From assembly GCA_902651635.1 (NCBI GenBank), contig CACRSC010000057.1:135026-190729 (forward strand): a stretch of 55,704 nucleotides of DNA, written 5' to 3'. The notes below the pieces were generated by a model. That model saw nothing but the letters and a program-made list of their open reading frames with translations, did not search any database and was not told the origin of the DNA. Positions 40,634-50,884 of the stretch are shown here, one piece after another (within the stretch, counting starts at the first letter, position 1; every line of letters starts with the position of its first letter). This DNA comes from Mastigamoeba balamuthi. Taxonomy: Eukaryota; Evosea; Mastigamoebida; Mastigamoebidae. The position numbers and the translations under genes are program-made.

Positions 40634-41204
40634 ATGTCCTCTGACGCGACGACGACGCAAGGCCAGGGTGAGCTGGCCCCGCTGTCCTCCAGGAGGCCCG
40701 AGAAGCTGAGCGCCCACCTGTCGATGGTTGTGGTGTTCCTGCAGCAGAGTGCCGCTTCGTGCCCACCCGGCCCCCCTTCTGACGGCTCCCCACAGACTCC
40801 CCGGCGACGCTCAAGGGCATCACTGATGCGACAGGGATCAACAGGCGCAGAGTATACGTCCGATAGACATCCGGCGTGCTGTGTGGCTGGTGTGTGCCTG
40901 GGGTCTCACGGGTGTGCTGTCCCGCGTGTCCGCTCACAGGACATTCTCAACGTGCTCTGTGTGGTCCCGTCGCGCGAGGCACCGCTGGTCCGCAAGGTCA
41001 AGTCCAGCGGCCAGCCTGCGCTCTTCTACTTCCTCGGTCCCGCCTCCACTGCCGAGTTCGGTGTTGGGTCGTCTCACGGTGGCCTGCGCAGACACTGATG
41101 TGACTTGGCCACCGGGGCTGACTCTGTTCACGTTCCCCGACATGCTGAGAGCTCTCGCCAACCAGCTGCTTGAGTCGTCCGCCGACCACGCGGCACAGCC
41201 GTGA
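40634..41204 (+). CDS. Small E2F/DP-like winged-helix protein
   Basis: Exons 40634-40748, 40796-40857, 40940-41060 and 41092-41204, 136 residues; donors GTGCCG, GTCCGA and GTGTTG. After an N-terminal Ser/Thr/Gly segment come a helix (SMVVVFLQQ), then ITDATGINRRRVY joined by splicing to DILNVL, the RRxYDIxNVL recognition helix and family signature of E2F DNA-binding domains, and a KVKSSGQPALFYFLG strand region. It is shorter than typical E2F and has no clear dimerisation or transactivation domain, although the last exon is helical with Leu repeats. An upstream exon cannot be excluded. A cell-cycle transcription role is inferred from the family. Confidence 0.75.
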
Positions 41205-41293
41205 TCGACACGATCATAACTGAATCAGTCACACAGTGATTCGGCTTGGGACCTCTTTGGTGCGATGTGTTCGGTAAAATTGAAGGTGTGAAT

Positions 41294-41377
41294 GACAGCT
41301 TGGCCGAGCGGTCTAAGGCGATTGACTCGAAATCAATTCTCCCAACGGAGGCGTAGGTTCAAATCCTGCAGCTGTCG
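41294..41377 (+). tRNA. tRNA-Ser (anticodon CGA), copy 4
   Basis: Same 84-base serine tRNA, on the plus strand. Followed by AAATCTTTTATC, in which TTTT may act as the polymerase III stop. Confidence 0.95.
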
Positions 41378-42717
41378 AAATCTTTTATCACGGCACTTGA
41401 ACAGCGGTGTGGTTACTCATACTCGTCCGTCCCGCACTCATTTTTCATTCCTTTCGTCATTTTCCACCCCGCATGCACCTTTACTTCATATAAAATCTTC
41501 TCTGTTTTGGTCTCAATGTCATGCCTGATCATGAGGGTGGGTTGCCTGCCAGCACACTCATCATCATCACAGTGAAGCCCGTGCAGGCCTCAAATGATGC
41601 AATGGCCTCACAGTGGGCCTTGAGTGTTATGATGCCATTGACACAGCTGAATCAGAACCCCTTCTTCGTGAAGCAGAACTGCAGCAGGTCCAGGAAGCTG
41701 CAGAAGTGTAAGAACATGATGCACTTTGTGCCCTCCACTTTGTCTCTGCTGTGCTCTGCTTCAATCTGCTCTGCCCTGTCTGGATTATAGACACTTTACT
41801 CATTCTTGTGAAAATCCCTTACATTATATTCAAATAACATTCAGGTTCCACATAAGATACTATGTGAGTCAATCAAACTGCTTTACCTGCTTACGGTTTT
41901 GGATAAGTCTATCAGTATCTGAACAATGTACTGTTCATCAGAGTTCTCAGAGTGCTTTGATAAGCTGTATCAGCTTAAATAGTGTTATGTAATATGATTT
42001 ATCTTACATCAGGCAGGTACTACATGTAATGAAACACATCTTATCTGTGAAGATATGTTATAAGCATATTAGATCTGGGTGCATTCCATCTGCTGTACTG
42101 GCTGGTCCCAGTTCTGTCACTTCAGAGCTGTCTTAGCATGGTGGCAATACTGCATAGAAGCAAAAAAAGGTAGTTCTTCATCAGGACCTTGCTGTTCTTC
42201 TTAAGCTCCTTGTTCTTGTTCCTGAGCATCTGATTCTTCTTCTTAAGGATCCTAATCATATCTCTGAGCTTCGTGTTCTCATCTCTGAGCTCCTTGTTTC
42301 CACTTCTGAATGCTTTAATATCTCTTCCAAGCAAGCATTCATCTTTTAAGCATCTGGTTCATTTTCATTGAGCAGTGATGATTATCTGTCTGAGCAGTCA
42401 GTCATCACAGTATGCAGCTGCTTACTTAACTTCATCTTGCTTTTTCAAGACAAAATAAAGGCTCTCTGGATTTCAGAGAAGCATATGCTTCACCATAGCC
42501 TCTCATGCTGTTGTAGAGCAAAAAAAGCATTAGAGTGACAGAACAGAAACCTATGCTCTGCATGCCACTTTGATCCATAGCAGCAGTATCACGAATTCCA
42601 CCACCCCAGTAGGTAGTTGGGTGCATTCTGATTCCTGATTCCGAATGGGATATTCCGCTCAATCAAATCAGTTGGTTCACATCTGCTTTTCGGTACACAA
42701 GCAGCAGTCCGCGGTGC
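41378..42717. other. Long AT-rich intergenic region
   Basis: About 1.3 kb. A plus frame 41521-41790 contains His/Ile-rich and Lys/Cys-rich segments and may be an element remnant. A minus frame 42122-42334 encodes a regular coiled coil (KELRDENTKLRDMIRILKKK) followed by a hydrophobic segment; its DNA is a near-repeat of CTCTGAGCTC/CTTCTTAAG words, so it could be a simple-sequence artefact or a small tail-anchored protein. Nothing else is recognised. Confidence 0.3.
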
Positions 42718-44396
42718 ATGCAGGCGACCCAGGCCCAGGAGCCCCACCCGGCGTCGTGGCTCGTCTCGAGGTTCCGCTACGCCGTGTTCGACGACGCGTG
42801 CTTCTGGCTGCACGGCGCCCTGGGCTCGCGCAGAGACCAGCGGAAGCTGCAGGCCCACGCGCGGGAGCTCCTCAGGGACCCCAGGAACAAGCCCCTGTGC
42901 GCCGACGCCCCGGGCGAGTACCGCCAGTGGCTCGTGGGGTTCCTCTGCCGCACTGTCTACGCCCGCGAGGCAGCGGGGTGCGTGCCCCGCAGATTCAATT
43001 GAATTCCCCGCACAGAATGATAAAATGCTCGAAAACACAATAGGCGCGTCCCGGCGATCGACGTGCACGACCTGCCGCTGAGAGAGCTGGCGCTGGACAA
43101 GAGGGTGACCCCGTACACGTACAGCAAATACCTGACCGGGTGCCGCAGGGCGGGCGTCGCCCCGCGCCCCGACATCGAGAGCATCGCTGGCGGGGCGCAG
43201 CCGCCCGGGAAGCGCAGGCGCGTGGCGCAGCGCTCACCCGCGAGCAGCTCCGGAAGCTCCGGCAGCTCCAGCAGCTCAAGCAGCTCAAGCAACTCGAGCA
43301 GCTCCAGCAGCTCCAGCGGGGAGTCGTCGGCCTCGGACTCGGAGCAGAGCGGCGGAGTGCGGAGGCCTTTCTGCGCTCATGGGCGCCAAACCAATTGAAT
43401 TGCTGTCTACAGGAGAGCGCGGGCCCGCCCCGGGGCTCAGTTGAGCCAGCGAAGTGCAAGACGGGCGGGGCCAGCACCAAGAAGGAGGGCACGAGGCTCG
43501 TCGCGGAGGAGAGGAGGACAGCGGAGGACGCGGAGCTGCGGACAGCCAGCCCGCGCGAGCCCCAGCGCAGGAGCCTCGCAGCGGCCCTGGAGCGCGTGCG
43601 CCTGCACGAGGGCGTCGTCGCCGAGTGCGAGGCAGAGGCGTCGCGCTGCCGTGCGGCCCTCGAGCGCGAGCCCGTGCGCGCAGCCGAGGCCAAGAGACAA
43701 CTGCTGGCGGCCACCGAGGAGCTCGTCCACGCGGCCCGGGCGCGCGCGGACGCCGTCGTGGAGCTCCAGCGCATCGACGACGCGCTGCGCGAGGCCCGCG
43801 GGGGCCGCAGGGCCGAGTGCGTGCTCTGCGGGGACCTGCACGTGCTGCAGAGCATGCGGCGGCTGACGCTGTGCTGCGGGCACCTGTGCTGCCTCGACTG
43901 CCTCCGCACGACGCTCTCCGCCGCCCTGAGCTGCGCCGCGGACTCGGACGTGCCCCTCCTGTGCCCCGGCTGCGCTGCACACAGCCCCCCTGCACTGGGC
44001 GTGCACGTGGAGCCGGCGGTGGCAGCGGCAGTGCCGCCAGAGGCCCACGCGATGGTCGACCCCCTGGCCCTCGCCCTCGCAGGCACGGGCGACGCTGCAG
44101 AGGCTGCTGAGAGAGAGGAGTGGGAGCGGGAGGTTGCGGAGAGGGTGGCGAGGCAGCAGGTGACGTTCGGGGACTTTGTGGCAGCGAGGGCTGCGGGAGG
44201 GCAGAGGGCGAGGCTGAGCAGGTGCCCCAGGTGCCCAGCGTTCAGCGCCCACGGGCTGTCGTGCTACGCGACGGGGGCAGCGCGGTGCACCAACCCCCGC
44301 TGCGCCCAGCTCTACTGCTCCCGCTGCGGCGCCTTCCCCTTCCACTTCGGCCTCCCCTGCCCCTGCCCCTCTGGTGCCGCCAACCAGAACAGTTGA
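42718..44396 (+). CDS. RING finger protein with second Cys-rich module (IBR-like)
   Basis: Exons 42718-42977, 43044-43356 and 43413-44396, 518 residues; donors GTGCGT and GTGCGG, both introns with CAATTGAAT. The N-terminal domain (about 1-90) has a Trp/Phe/Arg pattern (FDDACFWLHGALGSRRDQ) shared with the paralog at 45601. Then come a Ser-rich run (about 160-190), a coiled coil (about 235-325) and a RING: CVLCG ... CCGHLCCLDC ... LCPGC (about 328-385). A second Cys cluster (CPRCPAF ... CTNPRCAQLYCSRC, about 460-500) resembles the IBR/RING2 part of RBR E3 ligases. Likely a ubiquitin ligase; the substrate is unknown. Confidence 0.7.
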
Positions 44397-44621
44397 TTTC
44401 CCTGGGGCAGCTCCTCTCGTGGTAGAGAGTTCCTCGGGGGTCCAGAGTAATACAATGGAGGCTCCGATGCTCATGACAAATAGAAATTGATCTGCTTCGA
44501 GAACGCGTTGTGCTGCACCGGTGGGTGATTGGTATCAGTGCACTCTGTTGATTCGTGTCTTGCTTTCATTTTGGCGCCACTCTGTGCTGTGCTGTGCTGC
44601 GCTCCACTCAGCACCCCGACG

Positions 44622-44816
44622 ATGCCCCGCGCCCAGCGAGTCTCCCAGCGCCCCAGGCGCCCGGACGAGGCCACCCGCATCGCCGAGCAGAACAAGCGGG
44701 ACGCGGTGAAGCAGCGCATGGAGAGTCTGCGGCGCGTGGTCTTTGCGGACACGTGCCGGTGGCTGCACGGCGTTCTTCGCTCCGCGGGCGACCAGCACGC
44801 CATGCAGGCCCGCTCG
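44622..44816 (+). pseudogene. Truncated first exon of RING-paralog gene (duplicated by assembly)
   Basis: The first 65 codons of the gene at 45601, identical in reading, cut at the N at 44817 where the sequence jumps back into the RING exon. Probably not a separate gene. Confidence 0.6.
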
Positions 44817-44817
44817 N

Positions 44818-45375
44818 CACGTGCTGCAGAGCATGCGGCGGCTGACGCTGTGCTGCGGGCACCTGTGCTGCCTCGACTGCCTCCGCACGACGCTCTCCGC
44901 CGCCCTGAGCTGCGCCGCGGACTCGGACGTGCCCCTCCTGTGCCCCGGCTGCGCTGCACACAGCCCCCCTGCACTGGGCGTGCACGTGGAGCCGGCGGTG
45001 GCAGCGGCAGTGCCGCCAGAGGCCCACGCGATGGTCGACCCCCTGGCCCTCGCCCTCGCAGGCACGGGCGACGCTGCAGAGGCTGCTGAGAGAGAGGAGT
45101 GGGAGCGGGAGGTTGCGGAGAGGGTGGCGAGGCAGCAGGTGACGTTCGGGGACTTTGTGGCAGCGAGGGCTGCGGGAGGGCAGAGGGCGAGGCTGAGCAG
45201 GTGCCCCAGGTGCCCAGCGTTCAGCGCCCACGGGCTGTCGTGCTACGCGACGGGGGCAGCGCGGTGCACCAACCCCCGCTGCGCCCAGCTCTACTGCTCC
45301 CGCTGCAGCGCCATCCCCTTCCACTTCGGCCTCCCCTGCCCCTGCCCCTCTGGTGCCGCCAACCAGAACAGTTGA
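44818..45375 (+). pseudogene. Second copy of the RING and IBR-like exon end
   Basis: Repeats 43839-44396 in frame, including the Cys-rich modules and the stop. It lacks any first part of the gene. A small difference changes Gly-Ala-Phe to Ser-Ala-Ile in the second Cys cluster. Either an assembly copy or a partial duplicate. Confidence 0.6.
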
Positions 45376-45600
45376 TTTCCCTGGGGCAGCTCCTCTCGTG
45401 GTAGAGAGTTCCTCGGGGGTCCAGAGTAATACAATGGAGGCTCCGATGCTCATGACAAATAGAAATTGATCTGCTTCGAGAACGCGTTGTGCTGCACCGG
45501 TGGGTGATTGGTATCAGTGCACTCTGTTGATTCGTGTCTTGCTTTCATTTTGGCGCCACTCTGTGCTGTGCTGTGCTGCGCTCCACTCAGCACCCCGACG

Positions 45601-46660
45601 ATGCCCCGCGCCCAGCGAGTCTCCCAGCGCCCCAGGCGCCCGGACGAGGCCACCCGCATCGCCGAGCAGAACAAGCGGGACGCGGTGAAGCAGCGCATGG
45701 AGAGTCTGCGGCGCGTGGTCTTTGCGGACACGTGCCGGTGGCTGCACGGCGTTCTTCGCTCCGCGGGCGACCAGCACGCCATGCAGGCCCGCTCGTGGCG
45801 CCTCTGCAAGGGCGTCCACTTCCTGGGCGACCTCAACAGCGTCCCGGGCGCGTACAGGCGCTGGGTCGTGCAGTTCCTCTGCGCCAACACCTACGTGGGG
45901 TCCGTGGCACATTTCCCCGCGCTGCTCAATTGAATCTCCGCTGAGCCGGCGCCCAAAGCGCAGACGCGCGGCACCGGCGATCGACGTGGAGGACCCGCCC
46001 ATCAAGGCCATGGCGAGCGACCCTCGCATGATGCCAAGCCTGTACGGGCGGTTCCTGGCCGATTGTCGCGGCCACGGGGAGGCCCCTCGGAGCCCCAGCA
46101 TCGAGACAGTGCTCCTCTGGCTGGAGCACGCGGGGCAGAGCGCGTTGGCGCGCAGACGCGCCCCGGCCACAGGTCTGGGCGCAGCCGCCGCTCCTGAGCA
46201 CGCGGCCCGCGGCCCGGCGACGACTGAGAGCTGCGAGCACTTAACTGTGCAGCCGCCGGCCATTCTGTCCGCTGCGACCGCCCAGAGGCCGCGCGTGGAC
46301 GAGGAGGACTGCGAGACAGAGGGCAGTGAGGCCCGCGGAGCGAGGGAAGCGCGTGAGGGGCAGCTACTGGCGGTAGAGGGCCACGAGGAACGCCAGCAGG
46401 AGAGGGCGCAGCAGGACAGCCCGCTGAGCGCAGAGGAGCTCGCGCAGAGGCGCAGCGCGGCGCTCGAACTCGTACGGACCTGCGACGCAGTCATCTGCGA
46501 GTGCCGGGCCGTTGTGGCGCGGTGCAGCGCGGCAATTGACGGCGCCAAGGTGCGGGTCGCGGAGGTCAGAGGCGAACTGCTGGCCGCCTGCGCAGACCTC
46601 GCCGACTGCATCGCACCGAGCGACGACGCCCTCGCCTGCACACGGCGCACGCTTCGCTGA
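45601..46660 (+). CDS. Paralog of the RING protein lacking the RING
   Basis: Exons 45601-45899 and 45964-46660 (donor GTCCGT, acceptor GCGCAG; the intron contains TCAATTGA), 331 residues. The N-terminal domain (VVFADTCRWLHGVLRSAGDQ ... WVVQFLCANTY) and intron position match the RING gene, as do the PAIDVED segment after the intron and the C-terminal coiled coil with Ala/Arg/Cys repeats (about 245-325). It stops by TGA before any RING. It could be a dominant partner of the ligase or simply a shortened duplicate; both are inferences. Confidence 0.7.
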
Positions 46661-47598
46661 GGCTGTCGGCCTTCGGCGATGGGCTCAACGAGCCAGCAGC
46701 AATTCACAGCCCAGCGTCCGCTCAGGGCAAGTGGAATGGTGATTACGAATGATCTTTCTCAGCTCCCTGATTCAATTGCCAATCTAGCTTCAGAGAAAGC
46801 ACTTCTTGGTGCAGTTCGGCGACTCGAGTCACCTGTCCAGGTGCCTGGAGCGCTGGTTGGTGCAGTTTCACGGATTACAGTGGCCAGGCCCAAGTGAGCC
46901 ACCTTCCAGCAAAACAGCCAGAAAGCCACAATACAGAGTGAAGTGGTCTTGCTCCTTTTCGAGTCTCGTTTGTTGTCTCAGTTGGAGTCCTGTGAATTGT
47001 ACAGCAACCCCTGATATTCTTTGTTAAATGTGTGATACAGAAATGCAAAACCGGGTCTTCATTCAATCACCAAGAGGTGAGAAGCAGCTTCAACTTATCA
47101 AATTGCTGTGCACCTCTCTGTTCATGATCATCACACAACCACAATCCAGATTTCGACAAGGAATCACCTATCATCTGCTGCTGTGTTTTAGGTCTGATGA
47201 AAAAGGCAAGATAAGTTGTTGTCTTTCGAAGAAATGAGAGATGGAATGGATTTCAACACCATATTTTGTAGTACCCCCAACATTGCCCACAACCACACAA
47301 TAATCAGTATGTTCAACAGATACAAAGACAAAGTGTTAAACCAAGAACAGGATGCGGTTCTGGAACCAGTCTTCCCAGAACCACCCCTGGACATACCCTT
47401 CTCTCCACAACACACACACACTCCCCCCCACAACACCCCTGGCTTGCAAGAGCTTATCCCTCACTGGTAGCGGAACGATGCAATTTCTATTTCTATTTCA
47501 CCATATTTTGTAGCAGTGATTGATAACACTCCGGGTGAGCTTTTCTAGAATTCAGGAGCAAGACAACCACAGTCTTGTGGGGGGGGTTTTATTGAGAT
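46661..47598. other. Intergenic region
   Basis: GC content drops after about 46730. Several short open frames (for example 46679-46897 and 47216-47470) lack recognisable content. Possibly element remnants. Confidence 0.35.
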
Positions 47599-47682
47599 GA
47601 CAGCTTGGCCGAGCGGTCTAAGGCGATTGACTCGAAATCAATTCTCCCAACGGAGGCGTAGGTTCAAATCCTGCAGCTGTCG
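47599..47682 (+). tRNA. tRNA-Ser (anticodon CGA), copy 5
   Basis: Same 84-base serine tRNA, followed by a T run (AATTTTTTTTATTT) that fits a polymerase III terminator. It marks the left end of the tandem duplication. Confidence 0.95.
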
Positions 47683-47725
47683 AATTTTTTTTATTTGTGA
47701 AAATTGTGCTTTCGGGTCATCTTTA

Positions 47726-47744
47726 ACCACTCGGCCAAGCTGTC
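47726..47744 (-). repeat. Inverted 5' fragment of tRNA-Ser
   Basis: ACCACTCGGCCAAGCTGTC is the reverse complement of the first 19 bases of the tRNA, 44 bases after the complete copy 5, which faces the other way. The pair could form a hairpin. A slightly changed copy lies at 50861-50884. Confidence 0.8.
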
Positions 47745-48756
47745 TTTTCAACAAGGAATTCCTTCATGAAGTGAGTAAAGCATAATTGATATTACCTTCC
47801 AGTAGATAGTTGATGTATCAGTCCCTTCTCAGTGGTGTATCATTCTCTTCTCACTGTAAAGAAATGAGCACATTCTGTCTTCCAAATGGATTGGGCAGAA
47901 CAAATCTGGATAGACTGTGCATCATTCAACTGTTGGATCGATAATATTCACAAAGAGATCTGTATCTGCTCTTAGAGCTTGTAAGACTGCTATTCCTCTG
48001 GATGAAATCATAGCACAATAAATTCAAATGCTCACTGCAAGGTCAGGTGAATTCATGGGATGTCATTTTTTCCCTACTGGTGTTTGGGATTTTTATCGGG
48101 GGCGGAGAGGCCCCCTAGCAAAAAAACAGGGGGGATGATAGTACTGAGTCATTTATCAAAACTCTCTTGTAAAGGGGTTTCCTCAAGTGCATCCCCATAA
48201 TCATTAGTGCCACGAAGCATGAAGACATCATTACGGTACCTGCGGAATGCTGATTGGGATTATCTGAGAAGACCACCTTCTGGTCCACATCAAGGTACAG
48301 GGGACCCAAATGGCCTGATATGTGCACAGAGGTAGGTGCCACACCTACAACATTTTTGCACATCTTTCTTCCCTGTGTCAAACCCCCGTGTGAGTCAGAG
48401 ATACTGCCTGAGGGGTCAAGCAATGAAGGTTTGGGGCTTCAAATTTGACTCGGTGTTTGTCAAACGCCTTTGCTGAAACTGGCATGCCACGTAGGATCTT
48501 AACTGACTCAAATTCGCGGTCGTTACGGGAAACCCCCTCGTTGTTCTAGGATATCCCTCCCGATAGCAGTCTCGAGCTGTCGGCAGGCTGCATCTCGAGG
48601 CTGTGTGCGCATCTTTGTTGAGACATCCGACAGAATTCATCAGTTCCCAAATTCCAAAAGCCCGGGATAAATCAAAATAACGACTTCCACGTCTAGTTTT
48701 TTTATTTCCTGCACTGAATTTCAGTTCGTAATTCAATAGTGCAACCTTCGTCTCTC
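47745..48756. other. Upstream region of Cys-rich gene 1
   Basis: About 1 kb, repeated at about 50885-51929. Minus-strand frames at 48115-48423 (KPLYKRVLIND segment) and 48416-48736 recur in the second unit, but I recognise no family. They could be remnants of another element or chance frames preserved by the recent duplication. Confidence 0.35.
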
Positions 48757-50053
48757 ATGAGAACAGCAGTGCCGATCGTCGCAGCAGCGCTTCTGCTCCT
48801 GCTCGTGTTCGATTCTGCCCGGGGTGACGCCTGCGTGCCCACTGTCTGCGGCTCCGTGGGCTCCGTCTGCGGCGACGCCACGCAGTGCCATCCGCTCGAG
48901 GCCTGTGAGCGCACCGACACCACACTCCCGCAATAATGGGGAGCCTCTCGCTCTCCGCGTATGCTCACGCCTCCCGTGCAGTCTGCGACAACTCCTCCTG
49001 GCACTGCGTGGCGCTGCTCCCGGCCCACGCGGCGTGCCGCACAGACGAGCAGTGCGACGGGCACTGGATGCCCTCCGGCGGCTGCAGAGGCGGCGCCTGC
49101 AGCCCCGCAGACCTCACCCTCGGCCACAACTGCTCCGGCTCGACGAGCCCCGACTGCCTCGAGCTGGGCGTCTGCGGAGACGGCGGCGCCTGCACCGAGC
49201 CCGAGTACATCGCCGTGGGCGACCGCTGCGGCCCTGTGCCCCTGTGCGTCCCTCTCCCTCCCCGGCCCTGCGTTCCCTCGTGCCCTGCCGGCCCGCGGCT
49301 GACCGCAGAGCGCCTCTGCCCAGCGACTCCGACCTCTCTGTGCTAGTCGACGACGGCGCCGAGTGCGTGCCCGGGAGCGGCTGCGTCGAGGGCCGGTGCA
49401 CGCGGCTGCCGCCCGACACCAACGGGACCGCGTGCGGCAGCGACGGCGAGTGCGGGGCCGCAGGGCACTGCTCGGCCAACGGCACGTGCATCTCGCGGTA
49501 CGTCCAGGGCGTCGGGGCGCCCTGCGAGAACGACCGCGACTGCGCCGCGGGCATCTGCGAGACCCCGCGCCCCGAGGGCCCGGGCAGGTGCGGGCCGCTG
49601 AGCCCCGAGGTCACGACGCCCTGCGCGACAGCCGCCGACTGCCCGTCCGAAGGCGACGAGGTCTACAGCTGCGAGTGCGCAGAGGGCGGCGCGGGGATGC
49701 TCTGCGTCAGGAAGCGGGCGGTGCGGGACACGCGCTACGAGCAGTGCCTGGGGGCCAACACCTACGCGCACTGCGAGGCGCTCCTCATCCAGCAGCTCAA
49801 GGACGAGGCTGTCCTGGCCCTGGCGCCCGCGTGCGCGTCACGCCCCGTGCCCGCGGGCAGCGCCAGCGAGTCGCAGTCGCCTGCCAGCGTGGTGTCTGTT
49901 GTCGTCGATGGTCCGTCGTCGGGGGCACAGCCCGTGCGGTCTTCGTCGCACGCCAAGACCGAGCCCTCTTCGCACGGCAACCTCGCGGGAGTCTTGTCCG
50001 TGCCGGTGGTCGGTGTGTTCGCAGCGATGGCCCTGCGCGTCCTCACGCTGTAG
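48757..50053 (+). CDS. Cys-rich secreted protein with C-terminal hydrophobic tail, copy 1
   Basis: Exons 48757-48904, 48982-49243 and 49324-50053, 379 residues; donors GTGAGC and GTGCGT. Signal peptide residues 1-23 (MRTAVPIVAAALLLLLVFDS). The ectodomain has more than 40 Cys in repeated C-x4 to 6-C and CxxDxxC-like units, for example CRTDEQCDGHW, CENDRDCAAGIC and CATAADCPSEG, similar to Dickkopf/EGF-like small disulfide modules. A Ser/Thr/His/Lys stalk and a final hydrophobic stretch suggest a GPI anchor or membrane attachment. N-x-S/T sites are present. A surface protein of unknown ligand. Confidence 0.75.
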
Positions 50054-50737
50054 GACTGGCCTCAGGAGGCATGATGCATGGGCATGTGGGAGCTCTATTC
50101 GACATCCTTGTGTCCCACACAGGCAATTCTCATTGGTGAGATGGACGGTTTTTGGCTGGAAACGTGCTTGAAGAATCTCAAGTGAAGGCAATACAATGAT
50201 CTTGCTGTGTCTGTTGCAAACCTTGCCTTCAGGAATATCCATCCACGTTTCTGTATGTCCCTTCATGTATGGGTGGTACAGAGGCCTCTTCTCAGCGCTG
50301 TCTGTGTCAGAGCAATGTCTTGGTTTTCACTGACTAAGCCCTCGTGACGTACTACGTGCTATCAACAACACACATGGCACTGCATGACCCAAAGGACGCT
50401 CTGTATAGGATCCCCTCAGCAATACCGTCCCCCCAGCCCATTGGGCACCACAAGGTGGCCACAGTGTCAAAGTGTGAAATTGAACTTATTCTGTATTTTT
50501 CTTCTTTCTGCATTGTACTAAAGAAATAGAATACTGACCTTTGGGCAATACTACACACAAAGCAACTCGCAGGTCTTTGAAAAGAGCAAAGTTGTGATAA
50601 GATTTCAAACGAAAGAAGCAGATCGGATGACTTCTCGGCGATCCTTTAGGAACTCGAGAATCGAGAAGACATATTGGCCGAACTAAGGCGATTGACTCGA
50701 AATGCCGAAGGTTACCGGAGGATTCTGGAATGTGAAT
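50054..50737. other. Intergenic region between duplicated units, with tRNA remnant
   Basis: No gene seen. At about 50664-50717 is TTGGCCGAACTAAGGCGATT followed by GACTCGAAATGCCGAAGG, a decayed piece of the same serine tRNA. The corresponding piece in unit 2 lies at about 53888-53941. Confidence 0.6.
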
Positions 50738-50821
50738 TACAGCTTGGCCGAGCGGTCTAAGGCGATTGACTCGAAATCAATTCTCCCAACGGAGGCGTAG
50801 GTTCAAATTCTGCAGATGTCG
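50738..50821 (+). pseudogene. Decayed tRNA-Ser (CGA), copy 6
   Basis: Differs from the other copies by the first base (T for G), by AAATTC for AAATCC in the T arm and by GCAGATGTC for GCAGCTGTC. These break two acceptor-stem pairs. Probably non-functional. It marks the boundary between the two duplicated units. Confidence 0.8.
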
Positions 50822-50860
50822 AATTTTAATTTTTTTTTGTATATTGTGCTTTCGATTCAA

Positions 50861-50884
50861 CTTAGACCACTCGGCCAAGTTGTC
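50861..50884 (-). repeat. Inverted 5' fragment of tRNA-Ser, unit 2
   Basis: CTTAGACCACTCGGCCAAGT followed by TGTC is the reverse complement of the tRNA 5' half with one change. Same arrangement as in unit 1 but four to five bases longer. Confidence 0.75.

Larger units (their letters stand above)
43839..45795 (+). other. 978-bp direct duplication joined at a single N (probable assembly artefact)
   Basis: 43839-44816 and 44818-45795 are nearly identical (offset 979), differing at a few sites, for example CTGCGGCGCCTTCC versus CTGCAGCGCCATCC near 44330/45305. The join is a lone N at 44817. The first copy holds the end of the RING gene plus the first 195 bases of the next gene. The second repeats both before that gene continues. 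Two haplotypes placed in tandem, or a real tandem duplication with an unresolved base, would both explain it. Confidence 0.8.

Noticed and set aside
42122-42334. Coiled-coil ORF as a firm gene
   Set aside because: The DNA is built of near-repeats of a few words, which alone gives a coiled-coil translation.
48115-48736. Minus-strand frames as a retrotransposon gene
   Set aside because: No reverse transcriptase or integrase motif; their preservation in both units follows from the recent duplication.
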